64,000 nt of DNA from Podaxis mareebaensis (lineage: Eukaryota; Basidiomycota; Agaricomycetes; Agaricales; Agaricaceae): assembly GCA_018524725.1 (NCBI GenBank), contig JAEUWP010000602.1, forward strand, positions 62,001 to 126,000, given 5' to 3'. The notes under the pieces were generated by a model. That model did no database searches and had not been told where the DNA came from. It saw nothing but the letters and a program-made list of their open reading frames with translations. A program made the position numbers and the translations under genes. This document shows, in pieces, positions 32,525 to 46,536 of this stretch (its first letter is position 1; each line of letters begins with the position of its first letter).

Positions 32525-34476
32525 ATGCGCTCTCTGGCTTTCCATCTGGCCCTGGCTCTCTCAGTGCATGTGGCCGTTGCTAGGCTCCTCCATTCCCTCC
32601 CAGAGGACACATATGCCTTCCCCAAGTTTCGCGTTGCATTCCTAAACTCTCTGCCAGTCCTCAACGAGACTGCTGAACGTTGGCTCAAGGATGGTCTTCA
32701 TGGAGGCGAACTCGAGTTTCTTGAGCAGCCCCGAAAGCTCTCTACCTACTCTACACCCCTCGACCGGAAAGGGATAGAGAGTGCTCACTCTCAAGCCCAA
32801 GATGCCTTCACAGAGGAAGTGAGTGTTTAGAATATGGTTTCGCTGCAAGAGTATTCAAACATTACTTTTAGGATTCTTCCATTTCAAACAACTTTACCCT
32901 TGAGCTCATGAGACTTGGGCCCAGGGACTCTTACGTCTGCCTGATACCCAAGCCTCTGGATAACATTCCGTCCCCTTCAACGGGGGAGCAATCTGAAACT
33001 GAGTTGACGCCAGCACGAAGTTGGGCTTTGCTAAAACCTCTTACCGGGACATGTCTATACGTATGTGATCCTCATTGCTGCGGAGACTTTATCTCTCAAC
33101 GGTCACTAGCACCGGCATGGATGGTTTACCTATTCATATTGTCATAATCACGAAATTCGCCAATTCAAAGAGCTGGTGCCCAAAAGCCCACGGTTGGCAG
33201 GTTAGTTCAATTTGCCGCGATGCATCGCATTTTTTTCTCTAGTGTCCGGACTATTATGTCTCGCATCGTTTTTAATTCTTCCTTTTTCTCTACCGCCGTC
33301 AGATTTCTGCCACGTCTTCTCTTCCTTTATTCCTCATTCAACAATCCCCTTGACCTCATAATGACCCTTTCATTCCGTTTCCTAGCAGAGAGCTGATCCT
33401 GAATTTTTTTTCAATTTCCAGATTCATATGTCCCGGAAGAAGACCCTGAGGTAAAAGCCGAAATTACCCATCGTTGCCAACTTCTAGTGTCTGACATGTA
33501 GATCATTTGTTCCCCCTGGAATTCAGTGGGAATCTTATACTCTTGGACGGGCACCAGCACAACCAGTACCTGGCGCCGACCTAACCGTGGCTGAACAAAA
33601 TGCGCATGCTGCCAACTTGGAACTCGCAAAGAATGCTGGTTCGCGGTATCTCGTGCAACGATGGGGAGATGGTACGCTTTGCGACAAAACGGGTAAGAAC
33701 CGCGAGGTTGAAGTTCAGGTGGGTCATTCCCTTTCTTTGCTTTCTACGACCTTTCCTAGTTCAGAACGTCAAGGATGTCACGAGGACCCGATACTAACCC
33801 ATTCGCATTCCTTCAGTTTCATTGTTCAATGACAACGACGGACAGCATCCTCTTTGTCAAGGAAACAAAAACGTGTTCATATGTTCTTGTCATCAACACA
33901 CCACGCCTCTGCAGTGAGCCAGGCTTTAAATCCAGGCGCGACGCAGCAGAGGAAGCCGAAATTCGCTGTCGCGAAGTCGTGGATGTCCTGCCTCAAGAGC
34001 CCCTCGACTTCCCTATAACCGACTACCCCGTGAAAGGGCCCCGGCCACGGAAGCCTAACCTTCCTCCTGCGGCGCCTGCCGAGAATGCTGATAACACGGA
34101 AGACGGTGAGGCAGGAAGACTGGGAGGGAACAAAAAGCAAGAAAAAATTATCGACGATCTTCTCCGGCAGACCATCGAGGTTTTGATGAAAAAGAACCTA
34201 GGCGGAAAAGGTGTAAAGCCCGGCGAGCCGACCGAAGTTGTCATCGAACTTTTGGACGATGATGAACAGGGGCAAGAAGTGAGTGATAAACTCATGGAAG
34301 CTCTTCGTGCTGCAGGCTACGACGTCCGTGGCGCCCAGTTCCTGGATCTCAAAACCGTGTCGAAGGAGAGTAATGCTCACGATAATAATAAGAATAATGG
34401 TAAAAAGGATGAGAGGAAACGGAGGCTTAGGAGGTCAGTAGATGATTTTGATGATCACGCCCGGGACGAGCTGTGA
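32525..34476 (+). CDS. YOS9: OS-9/Yos9-type ER lectin for ER-associated degradation
   Basis: ER quality-control lectin that recognises trimmed N-glycans on misfolded glycoproteins and hands them to the Hrd1 ligase complex. A signal peptide is clear (MRSLAFHLALALSVHVAVA). The MRH lectin domain runs from GTCLY through HRHGWFTYSYCHNHEIRQF, then QRWGDGTLCDKTGK, VEVQFHCS, and CSYVLVINTPRLCSEP, with its conserved cysteines. The C-terminal third has an acidic linker and a helical segment (KLMEALRAAGYDVRGAQF). It ends in RDEL, an HDEL-type ER retrieval signal. Introns near 32819, 33061, 33201, 33452 and 33720 are in frame when the fourth is accepted at CTTCTAG, giving EEDPE-CLTCRSFVPPG. Confidence 0.9.
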
Positions 34477-35451
34477 TTAGGTTACATTCCTTGGCGTGTA
34501 CCCATGAAGGTTTTGTAAATTATGGTGTAATGTCCATTCTTATGACGTTGATTTCGTTGGCGGAACAAGCGATGGGTGATGAGCTTGAGTTTCCAGAGCA
34601 CCGAGGAATGGATGGTCACTTCTGAAATGATCCTCGCACTTCGATGACGCACACCTCCGTGGCGGCAGGCTAAATTGGATATGCGAAGCTTCTTGGATGT
34701 GGTCGTTATTGGCAACGTAGTGGTTAAGAGGGGACACAGTATATTCAGTCTTATTGTACTGGAAATGGAGTAGTACAACTGCATCTATTAGGTCGAGCAG
34801 ATAAATAGGTTGGCCATTGAGAATAAAACTATACAAGAATTTTTATTGTTCTGTCGTGATCATTGTTTGGCAAGAAAAGATGATACCATTCGTCCGAGGG
34901 GAAACCGTGGAAAGACAACTCGGAAAGAGGAAGCAGAAAACACAGACGAGAACTTGAAAGAAGAGTATCCGTAAGACGCAGGATAACTTGGGGAGACCAC
35001 TTAGGGAATTTTTAAGTCTCGAAGAGGAAAAGACAATAGATCGATAATGGGATGTATAGATAATCTAAGCAACCATGGGATGGTAAGAAAAAAAGTAACA
35101 AATAAACCAAAGGAGTGTATAGAAAGTATAAACCAATGCAATGTTAATAGATAAACAGTGGTTGGGTTGAACGAGAACAATTATGCAAGATCAAAACCGA
35201 GGTCATAAAACCACTCAATGCATGTGTAATGGTAGTGGGCAAATTGTTAACATACGTCATGAGTTCGTAAACCAGGCAGGCGGGCATAACATACAATGCG
35301 CAAGGTCGTGGGGATGGATCCGAGCTCCCGGGCAAGAGAACGCGGAATAAGGCAGAAGATGTAGGGGGAAGCAATCGATGGAACGAAAAGGAAGCGAAAA
35401 GGGTCCCCCTCGTACGCTGCGCCTTCCAGATAAATTTACAGAAAACCCCGT
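34477..35451. other. Convergent 3' flanks
   Basis: Nearly 1 kb between the OS-9 stop and the HAL-type kinase stop. A-rich on the plus strand around 34850-35160, as expected for 3' sequence of the minus-strand gene. No gene recognised. Confidence 0.4.
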
Positions 35452-38300
35452 TCAGAAGAACTTCCTCTTCCCTTGCTTCTCGTCGACGGCAACTTTGATG
35501 TGCACATGACAAGGTTGTACACCCGGTCTTGAGCATGGTACAATGCTCTTCAACCACTCGTCGCCATCGTCCTCGTCCTCGGGGTCATAATCGTCATGAT
35601 CGATACAATGACCACCAGGAGGCGTGTCAATACCAGAGGACGCCCCACGCTTGCTACGATCAACTTCACATCCACAGAGCAATCCACTTGTTTTACCTCT
35701 TCCCTTTAGCAAATCCGTAAGGGTACACCGCGCAGATGGTTCGACAAACAACATTCGCCGTAACGCTGGGCGGGATTCGCGCGGTAGCAGACGGAAGATG
35801 GACTCTGCACCGCCGGCGTGGAAGGTTGTGACGCTATCGGTACGTTGACGACGTGTTTTGGGTGGTGGAGGAACAGCGGCAGTCACTGTGGGTGTCTTCT
35901 CCTCTTCAGGAGGTACGTTTGCTACAGTGGGCGGTGGCATCGTTGTCTCCTGCTCCATGGCTTTAGCAGTCGTGGACATCGAGGGCATCTGCACCGTAGA
36001 GGTATGCGCTGCGCTGACGCGAGGTGTGGGCAAATTATCGAGGCATCCCGCCTCGAGGGGGCTCGGAAGCGATTCCGTAGAGGTACCAGGGCGTGCGAAA
36101 GTTAAAACTGAGGGATCCATTTCTCGCGGACTTTCCGAGGGGCGGAGAGCCATGCTGTCTGTGCCAATTAAAGGCAATGTTGTAGCACTGTGGGAAGGCA
36201 GTTGACTAGACGCTAATCCCTGTGTAATGCGTCTCTTGCGGGCCTCCTCGGGGCTAAGGTCCTTGCCGGCACTAGCCAATCGTGATGGTGGATCCGTGGT
36301 CGCTGAAGACTCAGAGTCGGAAGATGACTCCGAGAGGATGGATGTCGTTTCTGACGAAGTGCTCGTACTGGAGACATCGGCGTCAGGAGATGGATTGCTC
36401 TCGGTGCTTCCCGCGCGGGCTGGTGGAACCGGTTTATTAGCGATTGCACCGGAAACCCCATTTACAGGGACTTCGCGGCCCTCGTTGTCAACAACACCCT
36501 GATCAATTGTCGCCTGCCTCTGAGCCTTCTTTGGGGGAGGTTTTACAGAGAGGTCAGGGTGGGCATTGACAAATGCCTTGAAGCTGGGATCAGTCTTGGG
36601 ATCAGGAATCTTCCAGGGAAACCTCCTGAGAACCATGCACAGGAAGATGATGGCGACACTCCAAACGTCAGTCTTCCGAGGATCATAAGTCTCCTCGCTG
36701 AGGACCTCTGGAGCGAGGTATGGATCACTGCCGACGATGCCTGATGCTGGTGTATGTGCCTTGCCAGGATAATGGAAGACAGTGGCAGTACCAAAGTCGA
36801 TGAGTTTGACGATGTTATTAGACGTCATAACGCAATTGTCGAGCTTGAGATCGCGGTGGGCAAGGCCCATCTCGTGGAGGTATTCAACGCCGTCACAAAT
36901 CTGGCGGAATACACAATAAATTTCGGGGCGGCACATCTTTCCAGACATGACGACGCTGAAAAGGTCGAAAGGTGCATATTCCATGACCTGACCGTCGTTA
37001 AGTAAAGCTGCGACTAAGACAGCCAAAGTCACGACCTACCTCATAATAATGGCCATGGTCGGAAACAATATCAACAGTCTCGATGATGTTAGGATGTTTC
37101 AAGGTGGATCCAACGCAAAATTCGGCAGTGACCTTCTTTTGATACTCTCGCTCCGTCTCACCCGATCGTTTTGGCCGGAATTCCTTGACAGCGAAGATAC
37201 CTCCACCATTCTTGCTGCTGGCCTTGATCAGACGAACAGTACCGCCGGCACCACTTCCAAGAACACGACCCCATTTGCCGTACTTCTTGGAGAGGTGGGC
37301 ATGAGTGGCGTCTTGAAGAGAGAGGATAGGATGAGAGCCTGGGGTGGAGGAACCAGACCTGGGCAGAACTTTGTAGCTATGTGTGCTGTGGCCGGATGAT
37401 GGCAGTTGCGAGCTGCCCTCGGAGGTACTGGTGGGAGAATGGGAACTGTTCTTGGAGCTGGATGGAGAGGGCGTTCGGTCCTTGCTCTGCTTGATACAAC
37501 CTTTCTGGTTGTCCCTACGAATAAGAGAAGAAAGTTTGAAGTCTTGAGTCGAGCGACGTGGAGGAATTGTCTTTCCATTAGCAACTGCATTTACAGCAGC
37601 GTCAGCAGTATCAGGTTCGGGGCCGCGATGTTGTTCCGAAGGGGTGACGGGAGTGGGTACATGCCCATCTAAAGGTGGAGGAAGGTGTGCGTGGGGAATG
37701 TGGTGATTAAGAAAGCGTTTAAGCTCGGAAAGGGGGCCATGTTTCTGCGATGGGGATTGATTTCGCAAGTTGACTGACGTTGAGGATTTCGGAGGAGACA
37801 TGGAAGGAGGCGAATTGAGGACAGGAGAAGTAGGAAGGACAGGTGCGATGAGAACGGGCATAGCAGCACTGGTTAGGGCGGTAAAGCTGTTTTTACGGGT
37901 CCCGAAACGGAAGCGCGAGGTGCGGCTGGTACTGGAGGCACTTGAAGAACGCGAAGGACTTTGAGAGCGTTTCGCAAAATTAGTATCTGGGGGCCGGAGG
38001 TGAGTGTCCCTGCAGCCAGCTGGGGTGGTGGTCTAAGGTGGGGTTATAATTAGATAAGGTGACAAGGTAGGTGGTCAAACTGACCTGAGTGCCGTTGGAA
38101 GCGTTGTTGAGAGAAGAGAAGGTAGGGATAATCCGTCCTGTATCGTCGACAGCCGGAACAGCGAGAAATGGAGGGGAGGGCGGGGAAGGGCGAGGGGTGG
38201 GGTGGTTGTTCGAGGTGGGAGGAGAGTTATTTGGAGGGGGGTCGTCGACGTCGTCGGTGGCGGCGAGGATTGGAGGGGGATTTATATTTGCGGGGGTCAT
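35452..38300 (-). CDS. HAL4/SAT4-type Ser/Thr protein kinase
   Basis: 914 residues from three exons (38300-38085, 38032-37040, 36987-35452). The start at 38300 ([10 protein letters not shown]) is chosen because exon 2 continues upstream of ATG 37861 in frame with a Ser/Arg-rich stretch and splices cleanly. The kinase domain begins at [20 protein letters not shown], with AVKEFRPK (catalytic Lys), [24 protein letters not shown] and [20 protein letters not shown]. It is of the fungal HAL/NPR kinase family, whose yeast members stabilise K+ and nutrient transporters. After [11 protein letters not shown] comes a Ser/Thr/Pro-rich insert of over 200 residues before the last part of the C-lobe ([25 protein letters not shown]). 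The N-terminal 260 residues are disordered. Confidence 0.87.
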
Positions 38301-41300
38301 GGAGGTAGATATAGGGAGGAGAATAGAGTGGCAGCGGAAGAGAGAGATTGGGTGGCTTGGATTTGTCCAACAACTGCCCTCCAACCCATGTGACGACAAT
38401 CAATCACAAACCACCCAACCCAAACCAGCTCACCTTGGCCGCTTGGCCTCCCCTTCGGCATCTCCGCCCATGCGCTCCCAGATCCCGATTCCATCTACCC
38501 GGTCCGACCCTATCCACCTGCTGACTAATCACCCATCTCCCTCCTCCTCCCCACCTATGTCCTCCCCCCACCCATCCCCCGAGTCCGTTTGCTCGTCTCC
38601 TGCTCTCACCCACCTCCCCGACACTGTCTGACGCCGCTCTTTGTCCGTCCCGTCCTCCCTCGTCGCTAGTGTCTTCTCGCGTACCCTTGGCATACTTGTA
38701 TCCACAGTAAACAAGCCTGAACAGCCATTAAGCTCCAACCTTGTCCATTTTCAGCTCGCAGCACATCGTGTAAACCACTCGCACGCCCGTGTAGCTCCTT
38801 CCTCCTTGTCCTTCTCCTTGGCACATCAACTTTCTTATTATTAGTCTCGCACATTAACTACGCTATATCCTAGCACTCTCTTGGCATTCCTTGATTCAAC
38901 GCGCCCGACCAACTTCTCGCTCCTCTCTGTTCCGCCGTTCTTGGCATCCGTACAACAAGTAAACACTTGGAACGCCTGCCACGTATTTCACGTATTTCAG
39001 TCCTCACTTCCCATTTTTACCTCCACATCGCCCTTATCGGCCCCGACCGATGTCTAATTTCGTCCGAACATCCATCAGTTTGCCGTTTTGTTGCAACCCC
39101 TTTTTCAAAATCCTATTTCCTTTGAATATATCATACGTCCTGAACTGTGAAAATACGGGGGTCAAACTTTCCACACTTCTGACCTATTATCAGACTCCCC
39201 AATTATGCTCTTGAGGGCACGTTATTTGATTATTCCGGCCATTGTCAAACTCGAACGTTGAACGCACGGACTTGCATCATCACCCTTTAAGCGCATTGCC
39301 CCACCTGCCAACATCTCTGCAGATATCTATTACCAGGACGATCATGACACCCGTCCACCTCGTACTAGCTGCGCCCGACGTCACGTTTGTGTCTCCCAAT
39401 CCCGAAACTAGCCCGATCCAGAAAACCACTCCTTCCACCATGCCTCTGCCATTTGTTCGAACCCTCAGAAACTATACCAGTCCTATCACAGGGGCCCCAC
39501 CTTCCCCCTTCTCTTCCCTCCCGTATTCGGCCATAACCGCAGTAAGCATGTAATGACTCTCCATGTCCGCCCACATGGAACAAGATATCTGGATGGCTCT
39601 CTATCTGACGGCCGACGCCACCTTGGTTACATGTAACCCCTTCTCTGCGCAGTTTTCTATGAATCCACCACAGTATGACTGTTTACGGGGCTTTTCCTAA
39701 ATCAAGCTCCATCTCAGCGAATACTCGGAGTCGATTATTCAAGCTTGGCCCACGCTATGGATCGGATAATCATCAGGCTTCGGGTTTCAACATGTCTCGT
39801 CATTCACTTGGGCGCTAAGATAACTGAAGGTCTTTTCCAAGGGAAGAAACCAACTCCTCGATAATTCGCCGTCAACGCCACAGTAAAAATGATGCATTCA
39901 CGCATGACGGCAAGTCCTAAGTTCAGACAATCTCGCTCACTTGTTCATCGTTATAAATTTAGACCACAAGACGACCAACTCCAGTTTCGTGATTTAAATC
40001 AAATGAAAGCGTATCACACAGCAACAGGAGCTCCTTCCCATTCTTTCGCTTGGGAATACGAGGTCCTTAACACCATTCAGTCACTCGTTGCTAAACCCGT
40101 CCAATGGGACCCTTTCTTGGGACCCGTTCTCACGGTACCAACGCCGCCGCCTCGCCTCGCCCCATCATGGCCCCTTTTCCGGCAGAGCCAACGCACAGCA
40201 TTATGCACCCGCTGTTCAGGTAGGTTGAATTGCTTGACATGCCTCGAGCCGGCTAATCAACCGGTTATCTGTGATATGTATGTACGTACGAAAAATAGCA
40301 GCGATTTCTCTTATATCCCATTCCAGCGCTGCGCCAAAGTTAAGGGGCAACTGATCGCTTGACCTCGAACTCCGAATCGTGGGCGACTCGAGGACTAATT
40401 TGCGCGAACGACTGTAGCAATGGCCTACTCTACTCCACTTATGACGCCTCTTCCATAAACATTCACCGTGCCCACTGCGTGATCCTGGAATGACCAAGTC
40501 TCATGGCCAGCCGTCCTTAGCCCCTTTAATGTCCAACCGTCGTGTCCCTTCGTAGGATAATTGAAGCTCAAAACAACGCGGCAGCGTTTAGTGGACCTTG
40601 TGGACAATGATGTACGTACAACAATTCATCCCTCCCCTGAGATTTCTCACATACCAATGGGGCCTTAACACATACGAGATAGTCCAGAACCATGATCCTC
40701 AATAACTCCAGACACAGACATTTGACAACCGGTCCCAAGGCTTTGGAATTGCCGAGTGGTCGTATGCTGATCATTGTCATCCAGTAGGAAACAGCAATCC
40801 AACAACTCGGATGTGTCTTCTGTGTCTTCTGTCGCCGCATATCTGTACACATCCGGACAACGAGGACTTCACACACAGAAACGTCTTTCTCGTCCCCCAG
40901 CTCCAAATGTCCATACCACTGGGAAACCCTCAGTGATCGCGCTTAACAGCTTGAATGGACTTCCACACTTCTCCTCGCCTCGCACCAGCATCAAAAATTC
41001 TCATCTGATATTATCTTTAGCTACAATCCTGCATCAGGGCCACCAACGAATAGAACATAAGCGGTATATACTTCAAACCTGGATAAGTCGTGGAACCTAG
41101 CTCTTGAAATTGACCCAGGAGTTGTCCGGCTGGTTCTTCGCCTCCCTGGACCTTCTGAACACCTTCACCTCCTTTTGCCGTCATGTCAAACTGGGTCGCG
41201 CTGTTTCTCCCTTCCGTCATGACTTGTCTACTTGGATACATGTCCCTTTTGTATCACGTCAAGTTTAGTTAACCACCCCTCAAAAAGCTGTAGCATGTTG

Positions 41301-44300
41301 TTCACAAATCACGACGCCGTGGATCTTCGAAAGACAATCTCGCTGGGGTGAGGGAAGTTGCCCTTCGATGTTGTTTTAACTTGCGTGGAGTGGCAAAATC
41401 CATTACGGCAGCGTCAGGAAATCTCAACTGCACCGTTTATACTATACAAAATAGGCTGTTTACGGTACCAAAGGCCGCTCTGTTCATTGATTGCTAGCAA
41501 AGTTATCTGGGCTTTCATGACCCGACGCAGGTACGTGAAAGCTTTGACAACAAAAGAACCTGAAATACAGGGTGTCCAATCCACCACGGCCTTGACACGG
41601 GCTCGAGACCTGTCATCAGGCGTTTGCACGGTGCTTGTCACCTCCCTTTTGTTCAAAATCGACCGACGGTGCCTGTACGTTTTTTCGCCCTCAATCCGCA
41701 AACTATGTAAAGGTGTTGTAATATTGTACTGATCTATCCCAGGACGAGTTGTCCTGATCAACAGGATATAATGAGGCCAATAAAGCTATTTTTACTTTTC
41801 CCAATTCAACGGTTCCGTCAACCCTCCGATAGAAATGGGGTTTTCGCGTCATCATTTTGACGCAAGGCGTGTCCAGCTATAGTTGGGTGAAGTGCGGCAC
41901 AAAGTGACAGACAGACAAGCTGGTTCTGTCTAAAGACAGCCCAAACAGGGCTACTGGTATTGGGTGAAGTGAACCCGTTAAGAGGGTGAAACGTTGACAA
42001 CATCCATTCGAAAAGCCTACAGGAATTCTGGAGTATCCCAGATCTCTCCAGCGGGATGACATATGGGCAACATCGCACACGTCAGAGACATCCGTGCCGC
42101 CGCGGGTAGGTATAGGGTGGTCTCGGAGACAGGTGGGAACCGTACGCCGCCGCCGGGCTGATGAGACCAAAACCAGGTATCTGATTTGGGGTGGTTGTGA
42201 TCTAGAGATAAGTTAAGTATGTGTAAATGTGTCTTGCACTTCTCGAGTGATCTACCTCTGAGCCGAAGTCAAAGTGAAGGCTCCATCGGCACATAGTGTC
42301 GCCTAGGCCCACGCGGATCAATATGTTTTTCCTTAAGTGCCCCTCAGCAACGTGGTGCTCTGCGATCCTGGAAGCACGTATTGATGTTCAGCGAACAATC
42401 GAAACTCAGGTATCCCCGAAGTCATCTGTCCCTCCAGAGCCTGGTCACAAACCAGTTTCACTGTTCAACAGTAGCCCCGTATATCTTTCCTGTTAATCCC
42501 ATTATGCTTCGTTACAGATTAGTCATGCCTCTTCTTTGCCTCAAACGTCAGTTCCGCCCTCGAAAGGCACATGCGCTTGGATTTCACACACGCCCATCGG
42601 TCCTGATTAACTAATTGACAATTCACTCAAAGAGAACCTGCGTTCGACCCCAGATGATCTGGAGAGAAAGAACAGGGGACGCTAGGTGCAAGAGATTTAG
42701 ACACTGTTTGTTGTAATGGTATGCATCGTTCGCTTGTCGTCATTCGGACCGATCCACCCACACAAAAGGTTACCCTGTGCTGGGTAGCAGAGGCATGGTA
42801 GACTTTGTGCTATGATATATCGTACATATCTCGTAGCTCTGACTCGCATAAATCCATTCTGCGGTAGTTGTCACGGGACTACGGAGTGAACGGGTGTCTA
42901 GAATATGTGATTAGTCTTTACAAGAGTTCGTCCATGGCTGAACGATTTACGACCGAGCTACATTGTCCGATAACCCTGTATGACCTCTCCACTCCGCTCA
43001 TCGCTGGCTACGAGTATTGCACTGTATTACACAACGACCTATTAGTGTGTGATCGAAAATTTTAAGTGCGGCGTTTGAGTTCTACTTCGACTGGAGCGGA
43101 ATTTCTCTGTTCAGCAGGGCCTCTCGTATTCCTGATCTTCACGAAAACCTGTGATGTCATGAACCCGACGCGATTTTTCCAAAGCTTCGATGTTCCCTGC
43201 CTGCTTCTTTGCTTCAGTTACTATCAGCGTTACGGCTCCCGCTAGGAATAGCGGCCTTCTTGTCAACGCCAGCTCAGGATTATGCTGATGTATGACGAGG
43301 ATGCATCAGACGGAGAAGTTAAGAGTGATTTCTTCCCTTTCGCGAGTTTGTCGCGCCGATTCCCTCCCTTTTGCGAAGCGTCGGTGCAATCAGCTATGAT
43401 GTATATCTTTCGTTTAGATGAACGCGTGGCTCGGGTTCTATTCTTAGATTTCCTGAGTGGGTATCCCTTAGATAGCCGCTTCTCTTCTGGACTGGGGCTA
43501 CATAGTATGGTTTGAAGGTGGGGGGGGGCGTGTGTCTACAACCGGTCTAAAAACGAGCGATTGTCAAGGAGACTATGGCCTGGTGAGGGATCATATGGTG
43601 ATCTGTCTCAGCATTCAAGGAAAACCGACGTTGAGTACATAGTACAGATGGACCTGACGCTAGAAGCCCAGAGAAGTTGATTAATTCCTGCATGGCTAAT
43701 AATATCACACTCGACCCATCCGCTGTAGACCCAGTGAGAATTTGCCGGCTAAAGTAGAGAGTCTCCTTACTCGAGTCTGCCAGATTGCCAATCAGAAGGG
43801 ATTGGGCGACTCGCTGATAAACAGTAGTGCACTGACCCGGGAGTTCTTGCCAAATTTTTGGGGGAGGGCCAAGGGAATGCTAGGTATCAACAAGCCGATA
43901 CGGAAAGAAGGTATTACGGCTAGTTTCTTCATTGTCGTTTGAAGTCGGGTAGGCGTGGATTTCGGAATTGGACAAGCGGCTGTGAGTGGGGTAGGTGCGA
44001 TCGATGTCAAGCACATGTCCCCCCCAGCTCGGTCAAGCCTCATGTTCTACTTTGGCTAATCATTGACGATGATCAACACCGTTAATTACACATCCAGTAA
44101 CCAGGTAATAGACAGAAGCTCACGCCCATGATACGAACCCTGTTTCTCATACTTGCCAGTCAGGCCGGTGTGTAAGCGAACCATATATCCTATTTTAGCG
44201 TCTCTTATCGAGGCCCGGAAGAACAAGCTTGCTGAACGGAGAACCTATTGTACACATAAATATCGAATGCAGAGTTGCCAAAGTGGATTGATAATTGGAG

Positions 44301-46536
44301 CTTAGCGCTTATCATTGATCCCGGTTCGGTCGGCTAGGACGAAGGGGTGAGGCCCGTAAATTGAAGAGGTGTAATTTATAATGTCGATCTAGTCAACAAG
44401 GTCAAGGTTCATCTAAAACACCTCCCAAGCCTCACAATTTTGAGATCGAGGCGGTCTCGGAAGACAATGTCCCGGCGGTTGAATTCAACACGTGACCTCA
44501 GTCATGCGCGTTGGAGTCTGACTGAAACCCCAGTGGGAACGGTAAAAGCGTATCCGAGAGTTATAAATATGGCAGTTTGCTTAGCTGGACTGATAGAGGC
44601 AAAAAATACTCATGGAAGAGTAAACAAGAAGCCGCGGCAACCCCAACATGACTCCTTGCCAAATTGACTCTGATGACACGCCACTTTAGCGCTTCTGCCT
44701 GTTGTGTTCGAACTTTCCTGTCGCCTGGCAAGCATGTGTGCCTGGAGAACGATGGCTGGAGTGCCCATTTTTCATTAGATCATATAGATAGCGATGGCAA
44801 TTATTACGCATAGGGGATTTGACTACTGTCTCGTTCGGACGGCTGGGTTCGGCTTGAACGGAATGGTGATCTGTCTCCATTCCAGTCCAGGTATGTAAGT
44901 GACCTTGCCCCGAGTCGGTGTGATAAGCAGAGCGACGAGGCCGTGGGAATGCGTGTCAGGTGTACGTGGATTAGTTTGGTATGTTAACATCAGCTCGTCA
45001 TGCGACGATAGTCGAAAAATCAAAGAGTAAAGGAAGGGAAAAAGGAGAAAAGGGCGTGGGGAACAAAAAAGGGAAAGAAGTGTTCGTAGCCCGGGCGTGG
45101 TCAGATTCGCTGCTTACTGGTTAGAGCCCACAGAATAAAATTATGTTTGCCAGTCGTCCTCGTTTAAACGACTTCCTCCGTCGGTATCCAGTCGCCTGTG
45201 GACGCTTTTTTCGGCGTAAATCGAAATGATGGCATGTTGAGCAGCGGGAGTCCGTAGGGACTTAGTGCGGAATCTGGCCTATTGACCTGGCCTGCTTCAA
45301 TGCTCAGCCAAACTCCTCTATTCACTGAATGCGAAGCGCCGTGGGACCCAAATTTTGTCTTGTTATGCGGCTTTCATCCGAGAATCGGGTCTCAATTGCT
45401 CTAAAACGACCCAAACAGCAATCAATCCACGGCTTTCGTCGGAAGTCAACCTTGTAAATCGGGTATTCTAGTTTTCTAGCAAAATATATAAGTTCCATTC
45501 ATCAAGGGTATGTCTCAGTAATGGTCCTCAACTGCCTTAACCTATCGACTTCTAAAACTTTCTCTGACCTTCTTCGTCAACGGCCTTTCGAGTGGGCAAC
45601 AAAAATAATCAGGCAACCTGTCATGTTAACGATATCTTCTCAGTCTTATGACATGCCATACCACCGCTGAGAGAATATCGAGTGGCGAGGAATTCTAGAG
45701 CTTTTGCCACCGTCAACATCTTAATGTAATATGATGCACGATGAGCGTCGAGCAACATCACCGTTGTGTAATAATATATGATCAGGGAGTCGAATTGAAT
45801 CTTCTGTCCTCACGAGATTTCATGCGAGTTCTATCACCGCTGGGTCGTGCAACGAGGTCCTGTCGTGTTGAAAGGGGAATCTCACGCACAGCGCGGCGTG
45901 GTATCCAACCTAGCAATAGGTGGAGTTATGGAAAATAGGTCATACATTGCCGATATAGTCTTTTCCGGCGTCAACGCTAAGAGGCTTGGGAGCCAAAGTG
46001 GACAGTATTAAGCGCTTCTCCTAGGTCGAGTGTGGCAGCTCACTGCGGTGAGGGTTGTTAAAATGCGAGTTAAGTCGTTGTTGTCCTCAGTCAGCTTCAA
46101 GGCACGAGAAAAAATCCTCATTGTCGCATCTCGATGCATGTGTCGCTGAATTTGCCTTTCAACGGATGAAATGGAAATTCCGGTCCGAGTGATTGGCGAG
46201 AGTCCCAGCCGACCGCGGGACATGGGAAACAAACCAAGCCTGCCCAGGTGACCAAAAGGGAATGCACATCATCCGGCATCTTCAAACCAGTCGGACGAAC
46301 CACCAGCCGAGGTTCGGGCATTCAGGAATGAACGATGTGGTACCCCCCCGACCGGTTTTTTGCGTGGAGGAGAGCGGGAATCTGGGGTATGTGATATTGA
46401 GCCTGGAAAAAAGTTGGTTTCTATACAATCAATTACATTCCGTTGCAGCGTGCAGGATTGTCGCTTGTACCGACTATATCTACAAGGGTCAGGTGAGAGT
46501 ACTACCCCACAGCGGGGGATTAACGGGTACGGCATC
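38301..46536. other. 8.2-kb gene-poor stretch
   Basis: No gene recognised on either strand between the HAL-type kinase start and the PRP28 stop. The first 600-800 bases are C/T-rich on the plus strand and probably carry the kinase promoter. Beyond that, open frames stay under about 160 codons (the longest is 39889-40362), are evenly scattered in all frames, and have no domain, no consistent splice partners and no codon bias. No reverse transcriptase, transposase, tRNA or rRNA piece was seen. A run of nine G occurs at 43520-43528. The stretch could hold non-coding transcripts, regulatory DNA or decayed mobile DNA. Confidence 0.5.

Noticed and set aside
39889..40362. 157-codon plus-strand frame, the longest in the gene-poor stretch
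   Set aside because: No domain, no codon bias and no supported introns; left as non-coding.
42634..42660. GTTCGACCC resembling a tRNA T-loop
   Set aside because: The flanking 5-base stems do not pair and no acceptor, D or anticodon arms are present.
43520..43528. Nine-G run as a possible G-quadruplex or assembly artefact
   Set aside because: A single short run with no further G tracts nearby; not enough for a claim.
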